Shown: positions 1 to 6,996 of the stretch, in pieces
Layout: each line of letters begins with the position of its first letter
How positions within the stretch are numbered: the first letter of the stretch is position 1
NCBI GenBank assembly: GCA_016182805.1
Contig: JACPFV010000050.1
Coordinates: 1 to 37,076, forward strand
Length of the DNA: 37,076 nucleotides
Reading direction: 5' to 3'
DNA from: Gammaproteobacteria bacterium
GTDB lineage: Bacteria; Pseudomonadota; Gammaproteobacteria; Nevskiales; Nevskiaceae
Program-made: the position numbers and the translations under genes
The notes under the pieces: generated by a model
Seen by the model: the letters and a program-made list of their open reading frames with translations, nothing else
Told to the model about the DNA's origin: nothing
Databases searched by the model: none

Positions 1-160
1 CAGATAGCGCGACAGGTAGTCGAGCGCCGGCCCGCCGCGGCCGACGTTGCGGCAATCCACGACCCACTTGTGCGGCAGTCCCGCCGGGATCGACGCTCCG
101 GCGTCGGCGAGCGCGCGCAGCAGCTTGGCGCGAAACACCTGTGAAATAGGTGAAATAAGG
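1..160 (-). pseudogene. IS91-family transposase fragment
   Basis: Reading the minus strand from about 160 to the window edge gives an open stretch with VFRAKLL, then KWVVDCRNVGRGGPALDYL and SRYL. This resembles the middle of IS91-family (Y2, rolling-circle type) transposases, where a WVV..-G-ALxYLSRY segment is typical. The part that should lie upstream (N-terminal zinc finger) is absent: the similarity stops at a short tandem repeat (GTGAAATAG/GTGAAATAA at 141-158) that runs straight into a palindrome. The gene continues beyond the window start, so the catalytic tyrosines cannot be checked. I read it as a truncated remnant. The family call is from memory of the motif. Confidence 0.6.
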
Positions 161-196
161 GGACGCACACGTTTATTTTTACGAACGTGTGCGTCC
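161..196. repeat. REP-like palindrome, 13-bp arms
   Basis: Perfect inverted repeat: GGACGCACACGTT at 161-173 and its complement AACGTGTGCGTCC at 184-196, separated by a 10-nt AT-rich loop. A partial third copy of the arm (GTGCGTCCC) follows at 207-215. It lies at the edge of the transposase remnant and upstream of the YebC-family gene. The form fits dispersed extragenic palindromes of the REP/RAYT-mobilised type; a transcription terminator is less likely because no T-tract follows the hairpin on either strand. Confidence 0.6.
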
Positions 197-286
197 GATT
201 TTCATCGTGCGTCCCATATTTATCTCCAGCCACGAATGGGATAAGTCATCTAAAATGTTTGTCTTTCCGAGTTAGCGGGTGAGCAG

Positions 287-988
287 ATGGGCGCACAGTG
301 GAAAACGAAACTTAAGGAAGCCGCAGCCAGCCAGCGCGGCAAAATTTTCTCAAGGCTCTCGAAGGAAATCATGGTGGCCGCACGCGGCGGTGCTGATCCG
401 GCAATGAACTCGCGCCTGCGCATGGCGGTAGAGCAGGCCAAGAAAGCTTCGATGCCCAAGGACAACATCGAGCGCGCCATCAAGAAGGGCGCCGGGCTGC
501 TCGGTGATGCGGTGCACTTTGAAAAGGCGACGTACGAAGGCTTTGCGCCGCACCGCGTCCCGGTCATCGTCGAATGCCTGACCGATAACGTGAACCGCAC
601 CTACACCAACATCCGCATGCTTTTCCGGGACGGCCAACTCGGCGCGAGCGGATCAGTGGCATGGGACTTTGCCCACCTCGGCATCATCGAGGCGGCGCCC
701 ACCGGGCCAGACAAGGATGCGGAAGTTGCGGCGATTGAAGCGGGTGCTGACGATCTGGAGAGCGGCGACGGCGGAGCCACGATCTTCTATACGCAGCCGG
801 CCAATCTGGATGCCGTGTGCAAGGCACTGCCGAATTTTGGTTTCACCGTGCAATCAGCCCAACTCGGGTATCGCGCGAAAAATCCCGTCGCCCTGGGCGA
901 AGCGGAGCGCGCGGAGGTCGAGGCCTTCCTGAACGCGATTGATGCGGACGACGACGTGCAGAATGTGTACGCTGGACTGGCCGGATAA
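287..988 (+). CDS. YebC/PmpR/TACO1 family protein
   Basis: This 233-residue protein belongs to the YebC/TACO1 family, whose members have been described as transcriptional regulators and, more recently, as factors that help ribosomes through difficult sequences such as proline runs. The N-terminal signature is present (MGAQWK, then [12 protein letters not shown] and [17 protein letters not shown]), followed by the conserved YEGFAP and [10 protein letters not shown] blocks and the C-terminal DVQNVY. Length is close to the usual 235-250. It starts MGAQWK rather than MAGHSKW of E. coli YebC, so it may be the second paralogue often seen in proteobacteria. It stands alone between two repeat elements, and its G+C looks lower than that of genes further right, which would suit acquisition by transfer. 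The ATG at 287 gives the expected family start; the Shine-Dalgarno is weak. Confidence 0.9.
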   Translation: MGAQWKTKLKEAAASQRGKIFSRLSKEIMVAARGGADPAMNSRLRMAVEQAKKASMPKDNIERAIKKGAGLLGDAVHFEKATYEGFAPHRVPVIVECLTDNVNRTYTNIRMLFRDGQLGASGSVAWDFAHLGIIEAAPTGPDKDAEVAAIEAGADDLESGDGGATIFYTQPANLDAVCKALPNFGFTVQSAQLGYRAKNPVALGEAERAEVEAFLNAIDADDDVQNVYAGLAG

Positions 989-1029
989 ACGCTCTTATTG
1001 CTGAAGGGAATGTAATGTAAAGAAGGAAG

Positions 1030-1122
1030 AAAAGGGGTCGGAGTAACCATAAGTTGTGCAATTACTCCGACCCCTTTTCCCCCTTTTCCCCCCCCCGACC
1101 CCTTTCCCCCCCTTTTCCCCCA
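1030..1122. repeat. REP-like palindrome plus C/T tract
   Basis: A perfect 17-bp inverted repeat has arms AAAAGGGGTCGGAGTAA (1030-1046) and TTACTCCGACCCCTTTT (1062-1078) around a 15-nt loop. It is followed by a pyrimidine-only low-complexity stretch to about 1122 in which partial copies of the right arm recur (CCGACCCCTTT near 1095), interspersed with runs of up to nine C. It fills most of the 155-bp gap between the YebC-family gene and the toxin gene. The stem could also end transcription of the YebC gene, since the right arm ends in TTTT, but the long loop and the decayed arm copies point to a mobile palindromic element. Confidence 0.75.
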
Positions 1123-1143
1123 CCGCGGGGCTGAACCACGGCG

Positions 1144-1539
1144 TCAGCCCCCAGGAAGAGCGACTGCCACCTTCGGGAAAGCACGTAGAAGCTTAGAGTC
1201 CGCCGTAACAAGCTTTACTCCGAGGCGCATGGCAAGCGCAGCAAACTCGCAGTCATAGGCTGTGCAATCGCTATCGCGCACGAGTTCCAGAACATGCCGC
1301 GAGTCCACTTCATGCTCGTTTCCCGCGAGCAGGCTCTCTGCCTCAAGTTGAATGGACTGCGCCTGCTCAAACGTGATGGTCTTTCTCCGCATGTACCCGG
1401 CGAGAATATTTCGAAACTCGCTTCTCCAGAGCAGCGGTGCTGCCCAGTCCGGCTCGTGTTCCAGTAAGGCTTCAACCGACTCGGTTAAATCGCTGGGCAA
1501 GTAGAGGTAGGCCACGATGTTCGTGTCTACAACAATCAC
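1144..1539 (-). CDS. PIN-domain toxin (VapC-like)
   Basis: A 131-residue PIN-domain protein, the expected size for a VapC-type endoribonuclease toxin. The acidic active-site residues are visible: D5 in VVDTN, the Glu of WRSEFRNIL, the Asp residues of DSDCTAYDCEFAALA, and the C-terminal TADSKLL. VapC toxins cleave tRNA or rRNA when released from their antitoxin. The start is a GTG that overlaps the stop of the upstream antitoxin gene by 4 nt (GTGA), a typical translationally coupled toxin-antitoxin arrangement. All catalytic positions appear intact, so it is probably active. Its RNA target cannot be inferred. Confidence 0.87.
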   Translation of the reverse strand: MIVVDTNIVAYLYLPSDLTESVEALLEHEPDWAAPLLWRSEFRNILAGYMRRKTITFEQAQSIQLEAESLLAGNEHEVDSRHVLELVRDSDCTAYDCEFAALAMRLGVKLVTADSKLLRAFPKVAVALPGG

Positions 1540-1778
1540 CGGCGGCCCTCGCGCTTGAGGGCGTCGATGTCGCGAGCCTTGAACTTGCCGTGCAGAGATG
1601 CGCGCAATGCGCGAGCACGAGCCAGACGTTCAGGGGGCGCAATATGCCCCGGCATAAGCACGGCTTCGAGACACACGAGCGCCTCGCTGTTAAGGCTGCG
1701 CCGGTGTGCCGCGGCAGACCTCTTCAGGCGCGTGTAGATATCGTCCGGTATGTTCTTGAGCGTCAAGGTCGTAGGCAT
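1536..1778 (-). CDS. RHH antitoxin (VapB/FitA-like)
   Basis: An 80-residue partner of the PIN toxin. The N-terminus (TLTLKNIPDDIYTRLKRSAA) followed by HRRSLNSEALVCLE fits a ribbon-helix-helix DNA-binding fold of the FitA/Arc type: a short beta strand, then two helices with the NSE turn. The rest, with LHGKFKARDID, would wrap the toxin. I chose the ATG at 1778 (MPTTLT) because a GAGG Shine-Dalgarno lies 8 nt upstream and the operator-like repeat would overlap an ATG 8 codons further up. Such pairs usually autoregulate by binding their own promoter as a complex. Confidence 0.82.
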   Translation of the reverse strand: MPTTLTLKNIPDDIYTRLKRSAAAHRRSLNSEALVCLEAVLMPGHIAPPERLARARALRASLHGKFKARDIDALKREGRR

Positions 1779-1798
1779 AGGAGCATCCTCGTTCGCAA

Positions 1799-1820
1799 CC
1801 ATTATGGTTCCATTATGGTT
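1799..1820. promoter_or_regulatory. Candidate operator of toxin-antitoxin pair
   Basis: Two perfect back-to-back copies of CCATTATGGTT (1799-1809 and 1810-1820), each with the half-palindrome CCAT/ATGG, sit 20 bp upstream of the antitoxin start. Ribbon-helix-helix antitoxins commonly bind pairs of short palindromic repeats at this position, so autoregulation is the natural reading. Binding is inferred from position and symmetry only. Confidence 0.55.
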
Positions 1821-1952
1821 TCTTCATCAAGCTGCGGGCTGACAACATGTACGCCGCGGAAACTTGATCTGGATCATCGTGATATTGATGCGGATGCGTA
1901 TCGTGGCGAACGGTGCAACGTGCGGCGGCCCGCAAGGGGGGAGCGGGGATTC

Positions 1953-3335
1953 ATGCTTGAAAGACTTGAAAGATATCTGGCGCTGTGCACGTTGACGCTG
2001 GTCGCTGCGTGCCAGAACCAGTCCGCAACACCGCATCCGTCGGCAGGAAATGTCGGCGTGGCGCCCTTCCTGAATGTCGCGTTGCCGGGGCCCGGCTCCG
2101 CATCGCCCGGCATCGCGGTGGATCCGAATGACGCCCGCTACGTTTACGTGGTGTCGCCGCACACGCCCGTCGAAAACGGCGACTCGGTTCCCACCCTGTG
2201 GCAATCGCAGGACGGCGGGCGGAGTTTCACGGCGTTGCGGGATTTCGATGCCATGCCGCCGGGCTCGTCCGACGACACGGACGTCATCGTGGCGCCGGAC
2301 GATGGCAGCGTGTTCGTGGTCAACAGCAACCAGAACGCCGGCGCGAGCAACCATGTGTTTACCTCCATAGACCACGGCGGCGTCTACGACGGCCCGGCCT
2401 GGGCCGGGGCGCCCTCGTTCCGGCCGTGGCTGGCCGCCGCCGGCGACGGTGTGGTCTATCTCGCCTATATCAACCCTCCCGGCGGCGCGGGTCCGGGCCT
2501 CTGGTTCATGCGCTCCACGGACAACGGCGAATCCTTCTTGCCCCTGAGCAACGTTCTGGCCGCCGATCCCGAGGGCGCGCGCCGCTGCTTCAACGTGCCC
2601 GCCCGGCCGCTGCCGGACCCGCGTGACGCGCAGACGCTCTACCTCGCCTACGCCGCGGTGCCGGTCGCGGACTGCGCCGGGTTGTTGCCGCGCATCGCCG
2701 GTAGCGGTGGACTCGACGATATTGACGACATCGCATTCGAGATCTGGCTCGCGCGTTCGAACGATGGAGGCGCGAGTTGGTCGCTGGTCCCGGTCGTCCC
2801 ACCGGAGCGCAATGGGCATTTCTTCATTGCGGATGCGATCGACGCGGCCGGCACGATTTACATCGTCTATTCGCACGCGGACGCGGGCAATGAAACGCAC
2901 ATCCTGATGCGACGCTCGGCAGATGGCGGGCGGACCTGGCAAGGGCCGTTTGCGGTGGACCAGGTCGCCGGCAATCGCGCCAATGTCCTGCCCGCCGCGG
3001 CGGCGGCGGAGGCCGGACGGCTGGATGTCGCGTGGTACACGGCCGCCACCGACGATTTCACCGATCCCGCCGCGCAGTGGACGGTCGTACTGGCTCGCAG
3101 CCGCGATGCCGCCGGCGCGACCCCGCATTTCGAACAGGCGCAGGTCTCCCGCAGCATCGTACATGAAGGCGAAGCCTGCCAGCTCACGCTGATCTGCCTG
3201 CTGCTGGGGCGCGACTACAGCCTGGGCGATTTCCTCAGTATCGCCATCGGCCCGGACGGGCGCGCGAACGTGACCTGGGCCGATGACCGTGCAGGCGCGC
3301 CGGTCAACTATTTTGGGCGGGAGGGGGGAGCATAA
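1953..3335 (+). CDS. BNR/Asp-box beta-propeller lipoprotein
   Basis: A 460-residue secreted lipoprotein. The N-terminus has a short hydrophobic segment ending in a lipobox (LTLVAAC), so the mature protein probably starts at Cys18. The remainder shows at least four Asp-box (BNR) repeats of the S-x-D-x-G-x-x-W/F form: SQDGGRSF, STDNGESF, SNDGGASW and SADGGRTW, as in sialidase-like six-bladed propellers. The Arg triad and catalytic pair of true sialidases cannot be confirmed by eye, so enzymatic activity should not be assumed; many such proteins only bind ligands. The ATG at 1953 was chosen because it gives the signal peptide and follows a purine-rich AGGGGGGAG stretch. The next gene, a lipoprotein protease, follows after 109 bp. 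Confidence 0.78.
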   Translation: MLERLERYLALCTLTLVAACQNQSATPHPSAGNVGVAPFLNVALPGPGSASPGIAVDPNDARYVYVVSPHTPVENGDSVPTLWQSQDGGRSFTALRDFDAMPPGSSDDTDVIVAPDDGSVFVVNSNQNAGASNHVFTSIDHGGVYDGPAWAGAPSFRPWLAAAGDGVVYLAYINPPGGAGPGLWFMRSTDNGESFLPLSNVLAADPEGARRCFNVPARPLPDPRDAQTLYLAYAAVPVADCAGLLPRIAGSGGLDDIDDIAFEIWLARSNDGGASWSLVPVVPPERNGHFFIADAIDAAGTIYIVYSHADAGNETHILMRRSADGGRTWQGPFAVDQVAGNRANVLPAAAAAEAGRLDVAWYTAATDDFTDPAAQWTVVLARSRDAAGATPHFEQAQVSRSIVHEGEACQLTLICLLLGRDYSLGDFLSIAIGPDGRANVTWADDRAGAPVNYFGREGGA

Positions 3336-3444
3336 AGCCGCATCGGCTGTCATAAAATTCCGCCATCGGGGACCGGCATCCGGTCTCTTTTCAATCTTGA
3401 CCAAGGCGGCGCATGCCGCCGCGGCGGATATCCGGGGGCTGGAG

Positions 3445-5043
3445 ATGAAATCATTCGCTTTCCGCGCGCTTGGCGCGGCGATGGGGCTTTGCGCGTGTCT
3501 GGGGCTGGCCGGCTGCGGGTCGAGCGTGCCGGCGGAGGCCGGCGCGGCGGCGTTCACGTCCAAGGCGGGCGTGGACGACGCGGTCGTGGTCGCGGTGATC
3601 GACTCGAACGTCAACCCGTATCACTTCGACTTCCTCGCGGCGCACATGCCGCAGCACCGGAACGCGGACCCGTCCGACGATCTGCCGCTGGACCAGGACC
3701 CCGGCACCTGGCTGCCGGGGCATCCGGGGGCGGCTGCGTTCGCGAGCTACACGCGCATGAACCTGACGCTGACGCCGGACAATCCGCACCAGAGCACGGC
3801 GGTGCTGCATTCCAGGGACTCGAAGCAGTGGCGCGTGAAAATCTCGCACGGCACCGACAACAAGGACGTGAATTACTACTGGATGCCGGGCACCAAGGTC
3901 ATCGGCCACGTCACCTTCGGCGACGGCGCCGGCGCGCTGGACACCTGGGCGCAATCCAGCCACGGCATCGGCACCTCCAGCGTCAGCACGGGCAACATCT
4001 ACGGCACCTGCCCCAACTGCCTGCTGGTCTACGTGCACGGCCCCAGCGAAATGGCAGACGAATGGGTCTCCAAGCAGGACTGGATCGACTTGCAGACGAA
4101 TTCCTTCGGTTCCAGCATCGTCGGCGGTTACGTGCGCGACCTGATCTACGCCAAGAGCGATACCGACCTGCAGCGGCGGACGATCGAGCGCGGCCAGTCG
4201 ATCTTCTTTTCCGGCGGTAACGGCCTGCTTAACGACTTCAGCGTGCCGCACACGAACCTGCTGAGCAGCCAGAAGGGGCCGGACTGGATCGTCACGGTGG
4301 GCGCCATTTCGCCAACCGACGGCAGCAACTACACCGGCCACGGCAAGCCCGCCGACATCGCCAGCGTCGGCGACGGCTACCCTTCGGCCTACGGCGGCAA
4401 CGGCAGCACGACGCAGGAAGAGGCCTTCGGCGGCACGTCCAACGCGGCACCGGTGGTCGCCGGCATTTACGCGGAGGCGCTCTACCGCCTGCGCAGCGCC
4501 CTGCCCGGCGCCAGCCGCATGCAGGCCGGCGGCGCGATCGCGTCCGGCCCGGCCGGCTGCGGCGCCGCCAATGCCGACTGCGCGCTCAAGGATGGCCTGC
4601 TGACGGTGCACGAGCTGCGCGAGGCGCTGTTCCGCTCGGCGCGCTATTCCGGCACCGGCTGGAACTTCGGCACCAGCCTCGTCGGCGAGTACCTGACGAT
4701 TCCGCTGACGGAGAACGCCGCCGAAATGGAGTTTCTCGCCGAAGGTCACGGCAGCTACCAGGGGCGCTTGCAGGGCGATGCCGCCTACAACGCGGAGGTC
4801 GAGCGCATCGTCGGCTACGTCAAGGGCGACTGGTACCAGCCGCAGGACCCGGACCAGCAGGCCTGGTTCGTGGCGGATTCGCTCTGCCGCCAGGGCGGCT
4901 GGGGAGCGTGGGACCACGGCTATGCGCCGCTGCACGACGCGCCGGCGCCGGACCCGACCTGGCCGGTGCGCACCTGGATGACCGAGGTGTGCCCGGCGGC
5001 GCTGGCCGCCGTGGTCCAGGCGGAAAAGGACCTGCTGCCGTAG
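3445..5043 (+). CDS. S8 subtilisin-fold protease lipoprotein
   Basis: A 532-residue serine protease of the S8 family. A signal peptide with lipobox LGLAGC predicts a lipid-anchored enzyme. The catalytic triad can be placed: Asp53 in AVIDSNVNPYHFDF, His173 in SSHGIGTSS, and Ser332 in GGTSNAAPVVAG; the oxyanion Asn is N259 in SGGNG. The Asp motif reads DSN rather than the usual DTG or DSG, and the His motif is HGIGT rather than HGTH, so it is a divergent subtilase. The C-terminal 150 residues have no recognised domain. The start at 3445 gives the signal peptide; an earlier in-frame start would not. It probably works in the cell envelope next to the propeller lipoprotein upstream. A substrate cannot be named. 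Confidence 0.87.
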   Translation: MKSFAFRALGAAMGLCACLGLAGCGSSVPAEAGAAAFTSKAGVDDAVVVAVIDSNVNPYHFDFLAAHMPQHRNADPSDDLPLDQDPGTWLPGHPGAAAFASYTRMNLTLTPDNPHQSTAVLHSRDSKQWRVKISHGTDNKDVNYYWMPGTKVIGHVTFGDGAGALDTWAQSSHGIGTSSVSTGNIYGTCPNCLLVYVHGPSEMADEWVSKQDWIDLQTNSFGSSIVGGYVRDLIYAKSDTDLQRRTIERGQSIFFSGGNGLLNDFSVPHTNLLSSQKGPDWIVTVGAISPTDGSNYTGHGKPADIASVGDGYPSAYGGNGSTTQEEAFGGTSNAAPVVAGIYAEALYRLRSALPGASRMQAGGAIASGPAGCGAANADCALKDGLLTVHELREALFRSARYSGTGWNFGTSLVGEYLTIPLTENAAEMEFLAEGHGSYQGRLQGDAAYNAEVERIVGYVKGDWYQPQDPDQQAWFVADSLCRQGGWGAWDHGYAPLHDAPAPDPTWPVRTWMTEVCPAALAAVVQAEKDLLP

Positions 5044-5145
5044 GACGCGCCGCTATGGCGACAGGCTGCTCCGCCATGGGCGCCTGCGGCCTCGGCGTCA
5101 TGATGAATGCTTCATGTGTCTTGCGGCCCTGAGCGCCCACGCCGA

Positions 5146-5159
5146 TTGACACAGGTCAA
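5146..5159. promoter_or_regulatory. FNR/DNR-type box upstream of CZB gene
   Basis: TTGACACAGGTCAA is a perfect TTGAC-N4-GTCAA palindrome, which matches the consensus of CRP/FNR-family regulators that sense oxygen or nitric oxide (FNR, ANR, DNR). It lies 105 bp before the CZB gene start. If it works at the usual -41.5 position, transcription would begin near 5194, and GATCAT at 5182-5187 is a weak -10 candidate. A second box of the same form lies at 7443. Confidence 0.5.
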
Positions 5160-5192
5160 GTCGCCGCGGCGCCGGCGCGCGGATCATGGCCG

Positions 5193-5239
5193 CGCAGCTG
5201 CCGCGCGCGGCAGCTGCGGGCGCCGGCCGTTCGGCCGGC
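5193..5239. repeat. Two adjacent GC-rich palindromes in leader
   Basis: Positions 5193-5218 form an uninterrupted 26-bp palindrome (12-bp arms CGCAGCTGCCGC / GCGGCAGCTGCG around GC). It is followed at 5222-5239 by a second hairpin (GCCGGCC / GGCCGGC around GTTC). Both sit between the FNR-type box and the Shine-Dalgarno of the CZB gene, so they would be at the very start of the leader RNA or form a protein-binding site. No T-tract follows, so termination is unlikely. Confidence 0.5.
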
Positions 5240-5264
5240 CGCCCAACCGATGAAGGAGATCGCA

Positions 5265-5618
5265 ATGGACCTGAACCATGCCATCGAAAAGCACGCCGAG
5301 TGGAAGGTGAAGTTCCGCTCCGCGATCGGCCGGCACGAAAGCATGGACGCGGCAACCATCGCCAAGGACAACTGCTGCGAACTCGGAAAATGGCTGCACG
5401 GCGAGGGCAAGGCGACGCACGGCACGCTGCCCGGCTACGCGCAGTGCCTTGCCAAGCACGCCGCATTCCATGTCGAGGCCGGCAAGGTGGCCCACGCGAT
5501 CAATGCGCGGAAATACGGGGAGGCCGATACCATGCTCGGCGCCGGTTCCGCCTATGTGCAGGCGTCGAGCGCGGTGGCGATCGCCATCATGCAGCTCAAG
5601 AAGGAGTCCGGCTTGTAA
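5265..5618 (+). CDS. Stand-alone CZB zinc-binding protein
   Basis: A 117-residue protein consisting of a chemoreceptor zinc-binding (CZB) domain. The His-Cys-His-His ligand set of the family can be placed: His10 (EKHAEWK), Cys38 (CCELGKWL), and His65 and His69 (KHAAFH). In known CZB proteins the zinc-bound Cys senses hypochlorous acid or zinc, usually at the end of a chemoreceptor or diguanylate cyclase. Here there is no output domain, so it may act in trans. I used the ATG at 5265: AAGGAG lies 7 nt upstream, whereas the in-frame ATG at 5250 would put that site inside the gene. An FNR-type box lies upstream. A Cys37 next to the ligand Cys38 is notable. Confidence 0.83.
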   Translation: MDLNHAIEKHAEWKVKFRSAIGRHESMDAATIAKDNCCELGKWLHGEGKATHGTLPGYAQCLAKHAAFHVEAGKVAHAINARKYGEADTMLGAGSAYVQASSAVAIAIMQLKKESGL

Positions 5619-5666
5619 AGCCAGTCCGGCCGCCCGCCGGCGCCGGGCTCAACTCAGGGGGTGGAA

Positions 5667-6269
5667 ATGACGCGCACCGACGTGGTCGCGCTTGAAGCGC
5701 GGGAGTGGCCGCTGATCGGCGACGTGATCGCCGAGGCGTTCGCCGACGACCCGGTGAATCTCTGGGCCTTCAACGGCGTGGCGGCGATGCGCCCGTCGTT
5801 CCGGGCGATGGCGCGATATCTGTACCTCGTCCGCGGCTTCGGCCACCGCACCGCGGACGGCCGCGCCGGCACGCTGTGGCTGCCGCCGGGCGCGGCCAAG
5901 TCCCATGGCCTGCGCGGCACCCTGGCCCTCGCGCGCGCGCTGACGTGGCACGGCGGCTTGCGCGCGGTGCGCAACGGCCTGGCCATCGACGCCTTCATGA
6001 ACCGCAAGCGGCCGCGCGAGCCGCATTACTACCTGTTCGCGATCGCGGTCGCGCCGGAGTTGCAGGGCAAGGGCCGCGGCGGACTGCTGATGCGCGAGGC
6101 GCTGCGGCGCGTCGACGGGGAAGGCATGCCCGCCTACCTGGAAAGCTCGCGCGCGCGCAACCTGCCCTTCTACCGGCAATTCGGCTTCGAGGTGGTGGAA
6201 GAGGCCGCGCCGGCGCGCGGCTGCCCGCCGGTGTGGCGCATGTGGCGACCCGCGCAGGCCGCGCCCTGA
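5667..6269 (+). CDS. GNAT-family N-acetyltransferase
   Basis: A 200-residue protein with the GNAT acetyl-CoA-binding fold. Motif A is clear in the middle (AIAVAPELQGKGRGGLLMREAL, with the Q/R-x-x-G-x-G loop), followed by ESSRARNLPFYRQFGFEVV, the usual motif B that ends in FYxxxGF. The N-terminal half (FADDPVNLWAF) resembles GNATs that acetylate small amines or act on toxins, but the substrate is not predictable. ATG at 5667 was chosen over an in-frame GTG at 5661 because the AGGGGGTGG stretch then serves as ribosome binding site. It follows the CZB gene by 48 bp on the same strand and may be co-transcribed. It is convergent with the methyltransferase gene. Confidence 0.85.
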   Translation: MTRTDVVALEAREWPLIGDVIAEAFADDPVNLWAFNGVAAMRPSFRAMARYLYLVRGFGHRTADGRAGTLWLPPGAAKSHGLRGTLALARALTWHGGLRAVRNGLAIDAFMNRKRPREPHYYLFAIAVAPELQGKGRGGLLMREALRRVDGEGMPAYLESSRARNLPFYRQFGFEVVEEAAPARGCPPVWRMWRPAQAAP

Positions 6270-6290
6270 CCGCAAACGGCGCGCCGGGCG

Positions 6291-6941
6291 CTACTTGACG
6301 GCGGTAATGATCTCCGACGGGAATCCCATCTGGCTCAGGCGTTCGCGGCGCACGCCGGTGAAGCCCGCCGCGGCCACGGGCCCCGCCAGGGCCACGCCGC
6401 GGCAACCGCCCATCCAGGCGGGGTTGAGCCGGTAGATAGTCTCGTAGAAGCGCTCGCCAAGACGTTCCGCCTGGGCCATGTTGGTAAGGACCAGGCGTCC
6501 GCCCGGCTTGAGCACGCGGCGGAACTCCGCAAGCACGCGCACGAAGTCGCCCTCCGGCAGCAGATCGAACATGTAGGCGTTGACCAGCAGGTCGAAGGCG
6601 CCGTCGGCATAGGGCAGCGCGAAGGCATCGCCCTGGCGCAGCTCGACGTTGCGGGCCGGCATGCCGTGCACGCGCCGGCGCGCCCGTTCCAGCATCGCCG
6701 GCGTCAGATCGACGCCAGCGTTGCGGCCATCCGGATTGCGCGCGACGAGGTCGCGGAACAGCAGGCCGGTGCCAACCGCCACTTCGAGCAGCGACTCGCC
6801 GGCGCGCACCGCGGCCAGTTCAACCGCGCGGCGGCGCGCGCGCGATTCGGTCAGGTAGGCCCACCGGTCGTACAGCGGCGCGATGCGGCGGTACGCGGAG
6901 ACGACTTCGGCCTGGGACAGACGCGCGGGGAGCAGAGGCAT
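6291..6941 (-). CDS. Class I SAM-dependent methyltransferase
   Basis: A 216-residue methyltransferase related to the UbiE/MenG/COQ5 group. The SAM-binding motif I is LLEVAVGTGLLF (residues 51-62), followed by acidic motif II around GVDLTP, then QGDAFALPYADGAFD and LKPGGRLVLTNM. N-terminal YRRIAPLYDRW is common in methyltransferases of this class. Start at 6941 is supported by AGGAGGT six nt upstream. It lies directly downstream of an ArsR-type repressor gene, with a candidate ArsR operator in the 55-bp gap, so it is probably the gene this regulator controls. The substrate is unknown; arsenite methylation is not supported because no conserved cysteine set is seen (only one Cys, in GGCRG). Confidence 0.85.
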   Translation of the reverse strand: MPLLPARLSQAEVVSAYRRIAPLYDRWAYLTESRARRRAVELAAVRAGESLLEVAVGTGLLFRDLVARNPDGRNAGVDLTPAMLERARRRVHGMPARNVELRQGDAFALPYADGAFDLLVNAYMFDLLPEGDFVRVLAEFRRVLKPGGRLVLTNMAQAERLGERFYETIYRLNPAWMGGCRGVALAGPVAAAGFTGVRRERLSQMGFPSEIITAVK

Positions 6942-6962
6942 GATCGAACCTCCTATCGGTAC

Positions 6963-6981
6963 ATCGTTATACGACGATATG
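6963..6981. promoter_or_regulatory. Candidate ArsR operator before methyltransferase
   Basis: ATCGTTATACGACGATATG contains the palindrome ATCG-N8-CGAT (full arms ATCGT/ACGAT) and is AT-rich in an otherwise GC-rich region. A 19-bp element with the same outer bases (ATCGTT-N6-CGATATG) occurs upstream of the arsR-type gene at 7300. Matching palindromes in front of both genes suggest binding by the same repressor. Confidence 0.55.
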
Positions 6982-6996
6982 ATTGGCACAAACAAA

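Noticed and set aside
1827-3614. Minus-strand frame of 595 codons opposite the propeller gene
   Set aside because: Shadow frame; the plus strand has a lipobox and four Asp boxes in the right order.
5250-5264. Earlier start of the CZB gene at 5250
   Set aside because: It would place AAGGAG, the best ribosome site, inside the coding region; the ATG at 5265 has ideal spacing.
6291-6941. Arsenite methyltransferase (ArsM) because of the ArsR neighbour
   Set aside because: The conserved cysteines of ArsM are missing and the protein is shorter; ArsR-family regulators control many non-arsenic genes.
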